From assembly GCA_026075535.2 (NCBI GenBank), contig AP026544.2, positions 5,208,001 through 5,272,000 of the forward strand: a DNA stretch of 64,000 nt. The letters run 5' to 3'. A program made the translations under genes and the position numbers. Under the pieces are notes generated by a model. The model saw only the letters and a program-made list of their open reading frames with translations. It was not told the DNA's origin and made no database searches. Below, in pieces: positions 25,390 through 37,164 of this stretch. Each line of letters begins with the position of its first letter. Position 1 is the first letter of the stretch. Origin of the DNA: Tricholoma matsutake. Taxonomy: Eukaryota > Basidiomycota > Agaricomycetes > Agaricales > Tricholomataceae.

Positions 25390-25475
25390 CGTCAATTGGC
25401 AATGTTTAATCTAATCTGATCTAATCTGAACGCGTCAATTGGCAATGTTTAATCTAATCTAATCTAATCTGAACA
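25390..25475. repeat. 43-bp tandem duplication abutting the MOV10-like start codon
   Basis: A 43-bp unit containing CGTCAATTGGCAATGTTT occurs at 25390-25432 and again at 25433-25475 with about two mismatches. A partial third copy of its AATCTAATCTGAACG end lies just to the left (from about 25372). Inside each unit is a short AATCT microsatellite. The second copy ends at the first base of the ATG at 25475. The array fills most of the 116-bp promoter shared by the PPR and helicase genes. Confidence 0.85.
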
Positions 25476-28400
25476 TGTCTTTTACTCCAGACGTCAGTGG
25501 ATGGTATATTCCTCTTCCTCTTCCTCTTCCTCCCCTACCACCACCCTTCATCGTTTATCCAGAGCAGGGACATACTGCCACTGTTCGTCAAATAGAAATT
25601 CATGATGTCTGGCAAGGTCGTTTGGCTCCTTTTCCTGGGTTTACGTCTCAACCTGGCCTCTTTCCTGTGAATAAACACCAGCCAGTCAACATAAATAGCC
25701 CCCCCAATCATCTACCAAAATTGCAATTGCTTCCTCCCCGTTCTATGGCTTCTACAAATATCAATATCAACATGCATTCCTTCTCTCCAGAGTTTAAACC
25801 AGAAGACAACAAAGTGAGCCCCCTTTCACCATCCATTTCTTTGTTCTCATGGTATCCTCAGATCCACATTTTTCAATTCGATAAATATGTAAGCCCACCA
25901 CACCCATTCCGTGATCCATTGTTCTAATGTCTCTTCTAGGCAAACGTATTTATACCCCAATATCTCAAAGACATTCAAAAACAACCTCATAATCTCGTTC
26001 CTCTCCCCCCTGTACCTGTATTTCCACCAATAACTTATCCTCAAACCTTTCTAATCCCAAAATTAATTGACAAGTTGGACAAACCCCCTTCTGTGACGTT
26101 GCTATCTGTAGCACCGCCAACAGTTGTCCCACCCCTCAAAGTAGACACCTATCGCGCTCATTGGTCTTGTCTCCTCGGATGGGAGCTTGACAGTCTTACG
26201 TCTGATAAAGAACAAATTGTACTTTGGAAAATCGGCATCAAGGTTGCCGTTTGGGATCATGCCGAATTCGCCCTCTTCGTTCCTGGCATACGTGAAAATT
26301 ACCCTCGCCTTGAAATTGGGGACCTTGTACACTTGAGAGAAGTCCTTCCACAACAACAGAAAGGAAGTGGCCTTGCCTTCGAAGGCAGAGTCGTAGCCTT
26401 AAGGAAAAGAGAGGGGTTTATTCGTGCGTCATTTCCTGCCTTGCTGACACTTTCTCCTACACATCTATGTCTCATAGATATATTTTCCTCGACCCTCAAG
26501 CATCACATACAAACTTTCATCTCCCCAATTACCCGATCCTCCGAGGGTCAATCCATCTTCACTCCTGAAGATCCCCTACCTTTGGTCTTCAATGTATCAT
26601 TCATGGTAAATGCTCATCCATTGTTTAACGTGGAGGCCGCAGTTGCCACACTGGACAAAGCCTTAACAGCTAAAGTTGGATTTCATAACCTCGGACGACA
26701 TTGGCTGTTTCCGAATCCTGAAGATCTTGACAGCCCTTCCTCCACATATGCGGTCGATCGAGACTTTCAAGATAAAGATTGGGTGGACAAGGGACTGAAC
26801 CCAGAACAAAGGGTGAGCTCCCTGTCGCATCTTTTTGACTTTTCTCAGTGTTTGTGCAGCTGGCGGCTTCATCTATCGCCTTGCATCAATCCCCTGTCCC
26901 CTACCTAATTAGCGGGCCACCAGGTACAGGAAAAACGAGGTTTGTTTCCAGGAGATTGTGGATCTCTTTTACATATCGAGTCGCTCATCGGAATTACAGA
27001 ACAGTCGTCGAGACTGTCCTTCAGATCCTCCGCATTCAGCCTGAATCCTGCATCCTCCTTTGTGCCCCATCCAATCCTGCAACAGATACTCTTGTTTTGC
27101 GTCTCCGACCATTTCTCCCACCCTACGAAATGTTGCGGCTGAACGACCAAAACAGGACATTCGCCGAAGTTCCCATGAACATCATGCAGTACTGTTGTAA
27201 GCACCTCTCCCCTCTCTGTCCTTGAACTTGTTCATGTTCTTCAGATGTGGAAAAAGACAAGTTTGCTCTTCCCCCTTGGGAGACGTTAATGAAGTATCGA
27301 GTAGTCGTTTGTTCTTGTCTGGATGCCGGAATATTGGTTGCAGCACATTGCACAAATACATCGCTTATGCAATTGGAACTGGAGATCACTTCTTCTTTGC
27401 ACCCTCATCGACACCCGAAGCCTAAAGTGCTGCCTCACTGGTCGCACTTGTTGATAGACGAGGTAAGCATAGTAGTATGAAAGATGGATGGCGATGCTGA
27501 CGTTGCTTCATCTCAGGCTGCACAGGGGTCTGAACCAGAGTTGTTGATTGCCATTTCTGTTGTGTTCGCCCAAGTCCCGCTTCGCGGCCCTGTTGGGCAC
27601 GAGATGACCAAGGTCACCATCCCACAACTAGTGCTCTGCGGTGATCCTCAGCAGCGTGCGCCAGTCTTCTCGTCGAATGACATTCTTGTTTAATTTCCTT
27701 TCTGTAATAGTCGGACCAATAGTCACTTCCGGAAGAGCAAGGGCAGGCGAACTGGATATATCGCTCCTTGAACGGCTCTTTCAGCGACCTCTCTATGCGG
27801 ATCATGCCCAAGCAAGGTCCAAGATGCAAAAAGTCGCTATACATGTGCAACCTCCGACATTCATTCCTTTCACTAATCTAGTCAAAGTTTGTAATCCGTT
27901 ACCATCCGGTTCAACTCTCTCTCTTCACAACGGCTTTTTAGAACTATCGCAGTCATCCTGCTATATTGATGCCACCTTCAGCAATATTTTACGAAGACTC
28001 CTTGGAGCCGTGTGCTGCCAACGGCATCACATCTTGGTCCAAATTACCCAATCCCCAGCTTCCACTGATTTTCATCGGTCACGAACATAAGGAAGAAACT
28101 GTTGATGAAGTACTCCTCACTTTTTATTCTTTCATCCGAATTTGGCTCATGGAGTTCAGCGAGCGACTTGGTACAACACCGGAGAGATCGATTGTGTGAT
28201 GGAAATCATCACATCCTTGCTTTCTGAAGCAGAGTCGTCTTCTCCACCTCTTCGTCCAGCTCACATTGGCATCATGGCGCCCTGGAGGGAACAGGTTTGG
28301 AAGTTGCGTGAGCGCTTGAGGATGGAATCGCTGCATGATGTTGATGTTGGCACGATAGAAGTACGTTGATCGCCTGGTAACTTTGTACTGGTATTTTATT

Positions 28401-28953
28401 ATACATCTAGGATTTCCAGGGCCGTGAAAGTCGAGTGGTGATCATTTCCTGTGTTAGATCCAGCCGACGATTTTTGCAGGAGGACTCAGGCAGGGGCGTT
28501 GGATTGATGTATGAAAAGAAACGGTGCAGTCTATCTTCTTCTTGAATTATCGAGTACTAATTGGATGTTTGCAGAATGAATGTGGCTATTACACGCGCGA
28601 AAGAGTTGTTGGTCGTCATCGGAAATGGCTCAGTCCTACAGCAGGATCCATACTGGAAGGGCTTTTTGCAGTTCACTATTCGGAACAAATTGTGCGGAGT
28701 CCTGTAGTTTGCTTCTTGACGAACTGATCTCATGGAAAGCAGATATACTGGCCCAAAATTGGATCTGGAAATGGACGGCAACTATACTTCACGGCTGGAG
28801 TAGGTGAAGCATGGCAACTAACAAGACATTGCTGATGATCTGAACTGTAGATCGGATTACATTCATGGTAAGGCGGAGGCAGACGAGGAAGAACATGGGG
28901 TAGTACTGGCAGGTCGGATAGCTCGAGAGGTGTTGAAGCATGAAGACGGTTAG
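25475..28953 (+). CDS. MOV10/SDE3-like SF1 RNA helicase
   Basis: This is a superfamily-1 helicase of the Upf1-like group, closest in layout to MOV10/SDE3/Armitage, and about 900 aa with about a dozen short introns. A Pro-rich N-terminus (LPLPLPPLPPPF) precedes a beta-rich domain (IEIGDLVHLREVLPQQQ-type). The motor follows: LNPEQR (Q), SGPPGTGKTR joined to TVVETVLQIL (I), LLCAPSNPATD (Ia), LLIDEAAQG (II), LVLCGDPQQ joined to LGPIV (III), APWREQVWKLRERL (IV), DFQGRESRVVIIS (V) and NVAITRAKELLVVIGN (VI). It stops at 28951-28953 after LKHEDG. MOV10 relatives act in RNA silencing, transposon control or mRNA decay; which applies here is not visible. Confidence 0.82.
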
Positions 28954-29054
28954 CTAATATGACAGTGTTTCCCACGCTTGAGCTGGTAGAAATAAAAATG
29001 CGTTAAATTTATTAGTTTACATAAATTATCCTCCGTTGCTCGTCGTCGTCCACG

Positions 29055-32000
29055 ATGTCCCAGTACAAATCCGCAATTCGCGCTCAACAGTCTCCAGATG
29101 ATCCAGACACTTCAAAATACCGTTCTCAAGCTCGCCAGCTTGAAGAACTTTTTCCAGCTTGGTCAATTGAAGGTCTCTTCTTTCACCCTACAAACACGGG
29201 CACGTTTGACGGTTTTTCCCTTTTAAAAGATCTTCAGTCTCTTTTGACAGAAGTCGGCGGTGATATAGAGCTGGCAGCTACAAGAATCACTGACGGTATG
29301 TCTCGTTTTTACTCGTTATGTCTAGTTTTTAGGTGACAACCGTTCGACAGGTATTGCAGAGCCATGGGGTTCAGTGTCTCGTAAGAAAGACAAGAAAGCG
29401 CCATCTTCTGCCCATGCTTCGAAGGAGTCCTTCTCCCCTCGAGGCGACTCCCGAGGAGGTAGGGGCGGAAGGGGAGGAAGGGGAGGACCTGGGCGCGGTG
29501 GCGCTGCTGCTCGTGGTCGTGGCGGGCCTCGTCGAGGTGGTAATGTCAATGGCCGCAGCCCTCGCACAGGGAGTCCCCACCCTGTACATACTGACGGTGC
29601 TCCTTCATCCTTGCTCGAGTCGAAGGATGGAGTTGACACAATGACAAAACCTGACATTCCAGAGTCAACTACCCAACAGAACGGAACGACGCCAGTGGTC
29701 CCTAGTCGGGCAGATCCCCCCTCGTCACAACTTGATACTCCAACCTTGACCTCAATTTCTGTGTCCTCATGGGGCGTAACAAATTCCACCTCGACATGGG
29801 GAGGCGACACCGACGTCAACGGATCTTCCTTGTCGTCCCACGTGAACGTACCCTCAGCCAAGGTTCCTTCAAAGTCTCCTGCGACTTCAAAATTGTCATG
29901 GGCGCAAATTGCACGGTGTGTTTGTCTAACGGCTGCGAACTCAGCGCGAATCTACTAGTTGACTGATTCTTCCTATGTAGACCTCAAGAGAAACCATCAC
30001 CCCCTCCTCCCGCTGCAGTTGTTCCTACTCCTTCTTACCCTTCAGCCGCACCCGTTCCGCCCACCTTGCCTCCGCCGCCACTGCCCGAGTTAGAAACAGA
30101 GACCCCGAGTCAGACATGGGAGGAACCCACTACTGTTCAACCTCCCACTTGGGATGACGAACCGCATGTGAAGCCTCCGACATCTACAACAGACGCATAT
30201 ACGTCTATTTCTGAAGCAATAGAAGCAGCACAACCAGAGTCACAACCCCCGACTCAGCAACACGAGACGAATGCAACTACAGCAACGGAACCCCCAACCC
30301 CCGAGCCTGTGGGAAAGATGTCCCTCTCAGCTTCAAAATCAGAGCCGCCGGCGCAAACAGCGCTTACGACTCCGACCCTGCCTCAAGTGGCAACAGCCAC
30401 CCCATCGCCCAAACTCGTGGCGCGTCCTGCGGCTGTTCCCCATCGCAGCAATGCACGGCATAAGACTACTGACCAGCCTGTTGTCATGCCTAGCTCGTTT
30501 GGCGCTGGCGTTGAGAAAGTAGGAATGCAGTTTGGTAGCTTAGGTCTTGGAGGAGAGAGCATTCTGGATTCGACTTCGTAAGTACTATTCATAACCGCCC
30601 ATTCTTTGATCGGTTCTTACTTATCCAAAACAGTCCCGAACCTGAGATCGCTGCGTCCACCAACGCATCTGAAGACCCGTCACCGATTACGACGCATGCT
30701 CCAGTTCAGATACAACAAGAACATCCTCCATCCGCACCGCCTGCCTCGACTTCGCTGAGCGGTACCGTTTTCCAACAGCAACAATCCCTTCCTCCTCAGT
30801 CATCACAACCGGTACCTCCTCAACTTGCTGTCGCTCACCACCCTATTGCCACATCTGTTTCACAACCCTCACATCAGACTCAGATACCATCTCATAATGG
30901 GGCAACTGCGTCACCCATCCAACAATTCTCACAACAGCATCACCCACAACACCAGAACCATCAACACCAGGCTCTTCAGCAGCAACCCCAACAGCAACAG
31001 GCTCCACAACATGGGTTGAGCTCTCACCATCAACATCAGCAACTCCAGCAGAATCAACATCCCCAGCAAGCTCAACCGTTGCACAACCAATATGCCCAGC
31101 ATGGCCTTCCCACTCACATCGATCCGTCTCAGCAAGGCCAGATTTCCAACCACCACCAACCACCACCGCAAAGCCCTGCCGCTCACTCCAATTATTTTGG
31201 ACGTGCAGATGCTGTTGGGCCTTATTTCCATACACCCACACCTCCTGCAGGCCAGGCGCAAGAAACTCCTTATGCATCATTCGGTCAACTCGGTGCTCAA
31301 GCTCAACATCAGCAAGGATCACATCTTGGGGGATTTGGAGCCGCGGAATACGGCTATGGCGACAATCAGCGGGTAAGTTTTTGACTAGCTTCCAAACTTC
31401 TCTGCCCTTGTATCTTACGACTGTCGCTGTAAGGGATTCTATGAATATCCTCAACAGTCAGGGTTTCGCAACCGGAATATTCTTGGACAAGACGATGTAA
31501 AGGGTCTTCCTGGCACCCAACAACCACCCTCTGCGAATAGTATCCCGCCTTCCAGCACGCAATCTTCACAACCGCATGGGTCGCTACAGAGTGCTGGACA
31601 ACCCCAGCCTGCTGGAAGCCAGGGGCCCCAACAAGGCTACCCACTTCCATATCCCTATTATACATATCCTCAGGGACAGCAATACTATGGCTACGGCCCT
31701 AACTATGGCGCTGTCCCTCAACCCTTCAAATATCCTGCCATGTTCCAACCACCACCAGGACCGACGTCGGCACCTAGTCCGGTGGCGAAACAGCCTGGTG
31801 CGGGCGGTGTCAGTGTAAATGTGCAACAGCCGAGCAACCCTTATAGCCAGGGTTTGTATCCCCAGACAGGATACGACGATTACCAGCAACATCACCACCC
31901 GCAACACCAACATCAACAGGCACACCAGCATTCACATAGCCTTGCACTTGGACAGGGCGGTGTAACTAGTGGCGAGTATGGCAAACAACTGTATGGAGGT

Positions 32001-32426
32001 GCAGGTCAAGGGATGCAAGGATTCATGGGTTTAGGTGGACAAGGTGCTGGTGGTGCGGGTGGTGTACCTGCGTCGAATGCAGGTGGACCAAGAAGTTCGC
32101 CCGAGGCCCCATATAAGCCATATACGCCTAAAGACAGCATGGTGGTTACCGGTAGCAGAGGATCCACCGGACAGCAGCCTCAGGTGCAGGCTCAGCCTCA
32201 AGGACAAGGACAGAACCAAGGAGGACAAGGTCCTCAAGGTCAAGGTTTCTATGGTGGCGCCAGGTTCGGTGGAGCTGGGGGTGGTGTTGGAGGCGGTGTA
32301 AGTGGACCTCAGCAGAATGTGCATCACCCTCAAGGTGGTCCTCAAGGACATCTTGGCTACCCACAAGGAACAAATGATGGAGGATTCTATCCGTACCAGA
32401 GGCAACAACAGGGTTACTGGCAGTAG
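29055..32426 (+). CDS. DEF1-like protein (RNA polymerase II degradation factor family)
   Basis: The N-terminus has a CUE-like ubiquitin-binding fold (SQARQLEELFPAWSIEGLFF, LLTEVGGDIELAATRITDG), spliced at about 29297-29350 to IAEPWGSVSRKKDKK, the same order as yeast Def1. Next comes an RGG/GRG box (about residues 110-160) that I do not associate with yeast Def1. About 700 residues very rich in Gln, Pro, Ser, His and Gly follow (for example near 30930-31130 and 32150-32420), ending GGFYPYQRQQQGYWQ. In yeast, Def1 helps ubiquitylate and degrade stalled Pol II, and its Gln-rich part drives polymer formation. Length is about 1000 aa. Confidence 0.75.
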
Positions 32427-32737
32427 GTGGGGGCGTGTATAGATGTCACATTGTTGAGTCATTTTTGTTCATGTCCTTCCTCCCGTCTCCGTCTGTTTTG
32501 TCTTTTTCCATTTTTACTCGCTTGTTCGAATTCATCTTGTGCTGGTCTCTTATCTCGATTGTCTCTTATCTCGCTTGTCTCTACCATCGTACCATATATC
32601 ACAGCTCACTTCTGTATGTTACTCCATGAAATCTTGGGTCCCAAAAGACATCATCGTGAAGTTTATTGGCTACAACTTTTTATGACTTGGGAGATAAATA
32701 AGGTATACTGATTATGGTAAGATGTAGATTACGGATC
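32427..32737. other. 3' region of the DEF1-like gene and 5' region of the HRI1-like gene
   Basis: This 311-bp space between two plus-strand genes is pyrimidine-rich (CTTCCTCCCGTCTCCGTCTG near 32475). I see no separate gene in it. Confidence 0.4.
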
Positions 32738-33498
32738 ATGCCCATTGCACATATCTCGTATCGCCTCTCCATTCGTTGGGTGCCGGGGGCAGCCAGTGAA
32801 CCAACGAACACCGTTGTTCTGACAGGCGCTAGAACAGGTGTATTCCTCGACGTGCGATTCCTCAAAGATTCCAAGAAGCTCGATTGGGGATTTGCAGGAT
32901 ACCGATATCCTGATCCTAGTTTCGTACTTGTTAGGATATGAGATGTCTTCTGAGCTTACAGAACTATCGTCCCGCAGATGCACCAAACGTCACCACCTTC
33001 ATACATCATATTGATTCGAACTCCAGGACACCGGTACGATTACATACCAGCATGATAGGGAGACAGTTGAATATATGTATATAGGATGAAGTCAGAGATA
33101 GTGGGACGTTCATAACTTTAGACGACGGAACGAGTCTGGAGGTTGGGGAGATGGTGGACCCTCGAACTGGGAAGATGGCGTCGTATGAAGAGACTTGGAG
33201 AGATGAGGAAGCGGGAGAAGCGGATACGGCGTTGTTTGTGAAGAACTTGGAGGGGACAACATGGCGTGCTTGGGTGGGGCGGTGGCAGCTTGCTCTTGGA
33301 CGAGAGACTGATGGAAAATTTTGGGCATGGCGAGCGGAGGAATGCAAGGAAGGTTGGATGATTAAAGATTCGACTGAGGGCGATAGCGTGAAATTGTTGC
33401 CGAATGGTCGTGATCTTGCCCGATGGGTGGAAGGAGCAATTGTGAAATGGGATTCTGAGGAGTGGATAGTTCTGGAACGGGGCAGGAGCAGTGAATGA
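32738..33498 (+). CDS. HRI1-family protein
   Basis: The start at 32738 gives MPIAHISYRLSIRWVPGAAS (an in-frame ATG at 32714 would add eight residues). The conserved beta-strand core follows: TNTVVLTGARTGVFLDVRFL and KLDWGFAGY. Two introns join NYRPADAPNVTTFIHHIDS and DEVRDSGTFITLDDGTSLEV, and then the C-terminal lipocalin-like half runs VGEMVDPRTGKMASYEETW, KFWAWRAEECKEGW and VKWDSEEWIVLERG. Length is about 220 aa. Yeast Hri1 is a small cytosolic protein of unclear role that interacts with Hrr25; I infer no enzymatic function. Confidence 0.65.
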
Positions 33499-33676
33499 TC
33501 CTCTAGCTCTCATCAAGCAGGATTTTTAGAAGGATACTACAGGTCGATGGTTAGGAACGGGATCGATCGATCTCGTCTATGTATTGAATTGAATACAGGC
33601 GAGGGTATCTGCTTTGTCTAATGAAGCATGTTGTCACAAGACTGATGCAGGCTGCGGCTAGGATACAGCATAAGCA

Positions 33677-34803
33677 CTAGGGCATGCCTTGCCAATGGTA
33701 GAGCACAGTTCCCTGCATAAAGTTGATTAGAGTGGGGAGTCTGGGCGAAGCACACTTACTGTAGAATTTTCTTTTCGGACAACCTTTCGGTTGACCAGCG
33801 CGATAAGACATTTATTAACTTTGGCTTGGTTCAAGTCAGGGGGTTTGATGAGGTCAGGAACTGGTTAGGCGTTTAAGCATGTTTAAATGCAAAGAACACC
33901 ACTTACGCTTGACGCCTTTGCCCGCAGAATCGATAAGGCTTTCTATCACGGCCTCCATGTTACGGCGAAGATTCTGAGTACCTGAGTTGATAAGTAGATA
34001 GTTACACGATAGCCAAGCAAGTTACTGACAGGATCACTTCCCCGGAATTCCAGCGGTAAACATGATATAATTTTCTCAATGGAAAGCTAAGCATGGTCGA
34101 AGTCGGACATCAGAATCAAAGATAGAGAGAGCGCTCACACTCCTTTCCTTCTTTTCCTTGGCTGTCAACTTCGGTTTTCCAGGTTTCTTTTTGGGACCCG
34201 TTCCTGTGGCAGCTTTGACAGTGTGAACCAAGGTGCTTGTTGTGGCATTCGCAGTATAAGTCATTTCAGCGTCTGAAACCTCGGTCATTGCAGTCGTCTC
34301 CGCCACGACCTCTGCTTCTCGTTGCGCTGCAGCTTTGGCTTTCAGGGCCTCCATGGCGAGGAGCGCGTCCTGCTCTTGCAGATCCACAGACTTAGATATT
34401 AGGATTGTCGATCGAGAGCATGCAATTACCTGCTCTCCGCCTTGCAAGATGGAACGATGACTCTGTGGGACCCTACTTACGGCAAGGTCGCGTCAACGCT
34501 ACGCTTCTATTAAACTAGCTGTCATACCTGCGGCCAATCTGTGGTCAAAGCATTCATGTTCATGATATACAGCCAGCTGGCGAACGATTCATTGAAAGTT
34601 GCGAGCGAAATGCTAAGATTCTTCATGCCCTCTACATTTGCTTGGAGAACTTCTGTCTCGTCAACAAACTCGGACATCGCTGGTTCCAGGAAGCCGAGGC
34701 CATGGGGAGCATCTGGAAACGCACCAGATCGAGAAAGGGCGAAGAGGGAGCCCTGGGATACGCGTCTAAGGGGTGTTCTGTGTGGTGTTACCGCAGAAGG
34801 CAT
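33677..34803 (-). CDS. DAM1: DASH complex subunit Dam1 with C-terminal extension
   Basis: Dam1 is part of the DASH/Dam1 ring that couples kinetochores to microtubules. The start at 34803 gives MPSAVTPHRTPLRRVSQGS. The conserved Dam1 core follows: PHGLGFLEPAMSEFVDETEV, LQANVEGMKNLSISLATFN, ESFASWLYIMNMNALTTDWP. After an intron come a coiled coil (DLQEQDALLAMEALKAKAAA) and a Lys-rich linker (KKKPGKPKLTAKEKKERS). Four further exons, all phase-consistent, add about 95 residues: LSIEKIISCLPLEFRGSDP, LRRNMEAVIESLIDSAGKG, PPDLNQAKVNKCLIALVNRK and GTVLYHWQGMP, with the stop at 33677-33679. This tail looks like a small winged-helix fold. It shares a 74-bp promoter with IMP dehydrogenase. Confidence 0.85.
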
Positions 34804-34877
34804 TTTAGGATATACCACGTGACTTGGACTATATAAGCTGCACAAAAAAAAATTGGTAGGATTTGGCATTCAGCCCA
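34804..34877. promoter_or_regulatory. 74-bp bidirectional promoter with E-box and TATA (DAM1 / IMPDH)
   Basis: A CACGTG E-box at 34816-34821 and a TATATAA at 34830-34836 sit between the two ATGs. The TATA lies about 42 bp from the IMPDH start, so it may serve that gene with a very short 5'UTR. Confidence 0.55.
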
Positions 34878-36800
34878 ATGCCCCAGCAAGAACCGAAATA
34901 TTTGGATCCTTCTGCTGCTCTCGAGCATCTTAAGACTTATTCTCGTTCAGATGGCTTGTCTGTCAACGATCTTATGGATTCTCAGATCCATGGTGGCCTG
35001 ACATACAACGATTTCCTCCTTCTACCCGGTAAAATCAACTTTCCCGCTTCCGACGTCCTCACAGAGAGCCGGATCACCAAAAATGTCATCCTAAAAACTC
35101 CGTTCATGAGTAGTCCTATGGATACTGTCACTGAAGGACAGATGGCCATTTCTATGGCGGTAAGCACCTCGTGTCTTGGCTGCTCTGCATTGTCTTCAAC
35201 TCCCCCAACCTAGCTCCTCGGGGGGATTGGTATCATTCATCACAACCAGACGCCTGAATCTCAGGCCGCTATGGTTCGAGCTGTCAAGAGGCACGAGAAC
35301 GGATTTATCACTGATCCTATTGTCTTATCTCCTACACATCTTGTTGAAGATGTGCTAGACATCAAGGCTAGGCTTGGATTTTGTGGAATCCCAATTACAG
35401 GTTCGTCCTTCCCTTTCGTGTTATGTTGCCAAGATGAAACTTCATTTTATAACCTTCGTTCTGCTGAGTAAACGCGTTTCTAAATGCGTGATATGCGGAT
35501 CTTTTCCATATTTGTAATTCTGACCCCTTCTACACTCTATTCTCGCTTCATGTCAGACTGACACACTCGCACCAGATACAGGCTCCCTTGGCGGGAAACT
35601 CGCCGGCATTGTTACCGCTCGCGATATCCAATTCCGCGATCCACATACTGCTCTCGCGGATGTGATGATCACTGATCTTGTCACCGCCCAGCAAGGAATT
35701 ACTCTCCTCGAAGCGAACGATATCCTTCGCGACTCTAAAAAGGGCAAACTTCCCATTGTCGACTCGCAAGGAAGGCTTATCTCCCTCCTAGCTCGATCTG
35801 ATCTCCTCAAGAACCAGTCATATCCATTAGCCTCTAAGAAAGCTGACAGCAAACAACTCTATGCTGCAGCGGCGATTGGCACCCGCCCTTCGGACCGAGA
35901 TCGTCTCGCGCTTCTCGTCGAAGCAGGTTTGGACATTGTCGTCCTTGATTCGTCGCAGGGTGACTCGGTTTTCCAGATTGAGATGATTCGTTGGATCAAG
36001 TCAACGTACCCCTCGCTTGAAGTCATCGCTGGTAACATCGTGACACGTGAACAGGCTGCATCTCTCATTGCCGCTGGTGCTGACGGCCTTCGAGTGGGTA
36101 TGGGGTCTGGATCTATCTGCATCACACAGGAAGTCATGGCGGTGGGGCGGCCGCAAGCTACAGCGGTCTATGCCGTGGCAGAATTTGCAAACAAGTTCGG
36201 TGTCCCCGTCATTGCCGATGGTGGTATCGGCAATGTCGGACACGTGGTCAAGGCGCTTGCACTTGGTGCTGGTGCTGTAATGATGGGAGGGCTCCTCGCT
36301 GGGACAGAGGAAGCTCCTGGCGAATACTTCTATCACGAAGGCAAGCGTGTTAAGGCCTATCGGGGAATGGGCAGCTTGGAGGCCATGGAGCAGGGTGCAG
36401 CCAAGGCCAAACCTGTGTCACGAGGCAAATATCCTGATCCAAATAAGAACAACACGGTTGAGAACGCTGCGACGTCAAGATATTTCTCGGAGAGCAGTGC
36501 AGTGAAAGTAGCACAGGGTGTATCGGGTGATGTGACGGATAAAGGAAGCGTCAAGGCATTCCTGCCATACCTCTACGTTGGTCTTCAGCATTCGCTACAG
36601 GATGTCGGGGTTAGGAGTGTTGGAGCACTCCAAAATGCAGTGAAGGAAGGAAAGGTGAGGTTTGAGTTAAGAACCACCAGTGCTCAAGTGGAGGGCGGAG
36701 TGCATGGTTTGAATTCGTGCGTTTCGTTCACGTTTGTTTCGTTCCCGCGACAAGTACTGATGATGTTGACTGCAGATATACGAAGAGGTTGTTTGCGTAA
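34878..36800 (+). CDS. Inosine-5'-monophosphate dehydrogenase
   Basis: IMPDH oxidises IMP to XMP with NAD+, the committed step of GTP synthesis, as a cytosolic tetramer. The ATG at 34878 gives [18 protein letters not shown]. The barrel begins [20 protein letters not shown]. Two CBS domains are inserted (GFCGIPIT, spliced by an unusually long intron of about 170 nt at 35401-35575 to [19 protein letters not shown], then [20 protein letters not shown]). The catalytic loop is [20 protein letters not shown] with the active-site Cys, followed by [34 protein letters not shown] and the flap [10 protein letters not shown]. The last splice gives HGLNSYTKRLFA. Length is about 545 aa. The tyrosine of YRGMGS, whose change to Phe gives mycophenolate resistance in some fungi, is present. 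Confidence 0.95.
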
Positions 36801-37164
36801 ATGTATCATGTTAGTTTGAGGGAACTGTATGTGCGTTAGTTTGGAAATGATTCATACATCATGTTTACCACCTAATCTGATACCTCTATTCGTTTACAAC
36901 CACAAGACTTTAAGACATGTCGACGTGAAATAGATTACCAGGAGTGACATGGTCAAACGAATTACATGCCGATGGGTCAGAAAGGAGAAGCTATCATACG
37001 CTGCGCATGAATCGTATAAAGATTCGAATGCTTTGAGTTACTTAGACTTAAAATGAAGATGGAATATTATATGTACCGAGTAGAAATGAGGAATTATCGA
37101 AGCACTTCAAAAACATCCGTGCATCATAGCAGGAGCCGCACGAGGCAATATCGATAGCTGTCAT
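36801..37164. other. Convergent 3' intergenic space, no gene seen
   Basis: These 364 bp between the IMPDH and HMCES stop codons are A/T-rich and contain no open frame with family features. They most likely hold the two 3'UTRs. Confidence 0.45.

Noticed and set aside
29322..29861. A 179-aa minus-strand ORF opposite the DEF1-like gene
   Set aside because: It is a mirror of the Gly/Arg- and Pro-rich coding sequence on the plus strand, with no splice or family support.
34381..34530. An 11-nt microexon (GCGGAGAGCAG) inside the second Dam1 intron
   Set aside because: It has GT-AG borders, but including it shifts the frame before the coiled-coil exon, whereas direct joining gives an intact frame.
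34863..34877. A five-residue N-terminal extension of IMPDH from a TTG codon
   Set aside because: Position 34863 is not an ATG; the first ATG is at 34878 and gives a normal N-terminus.
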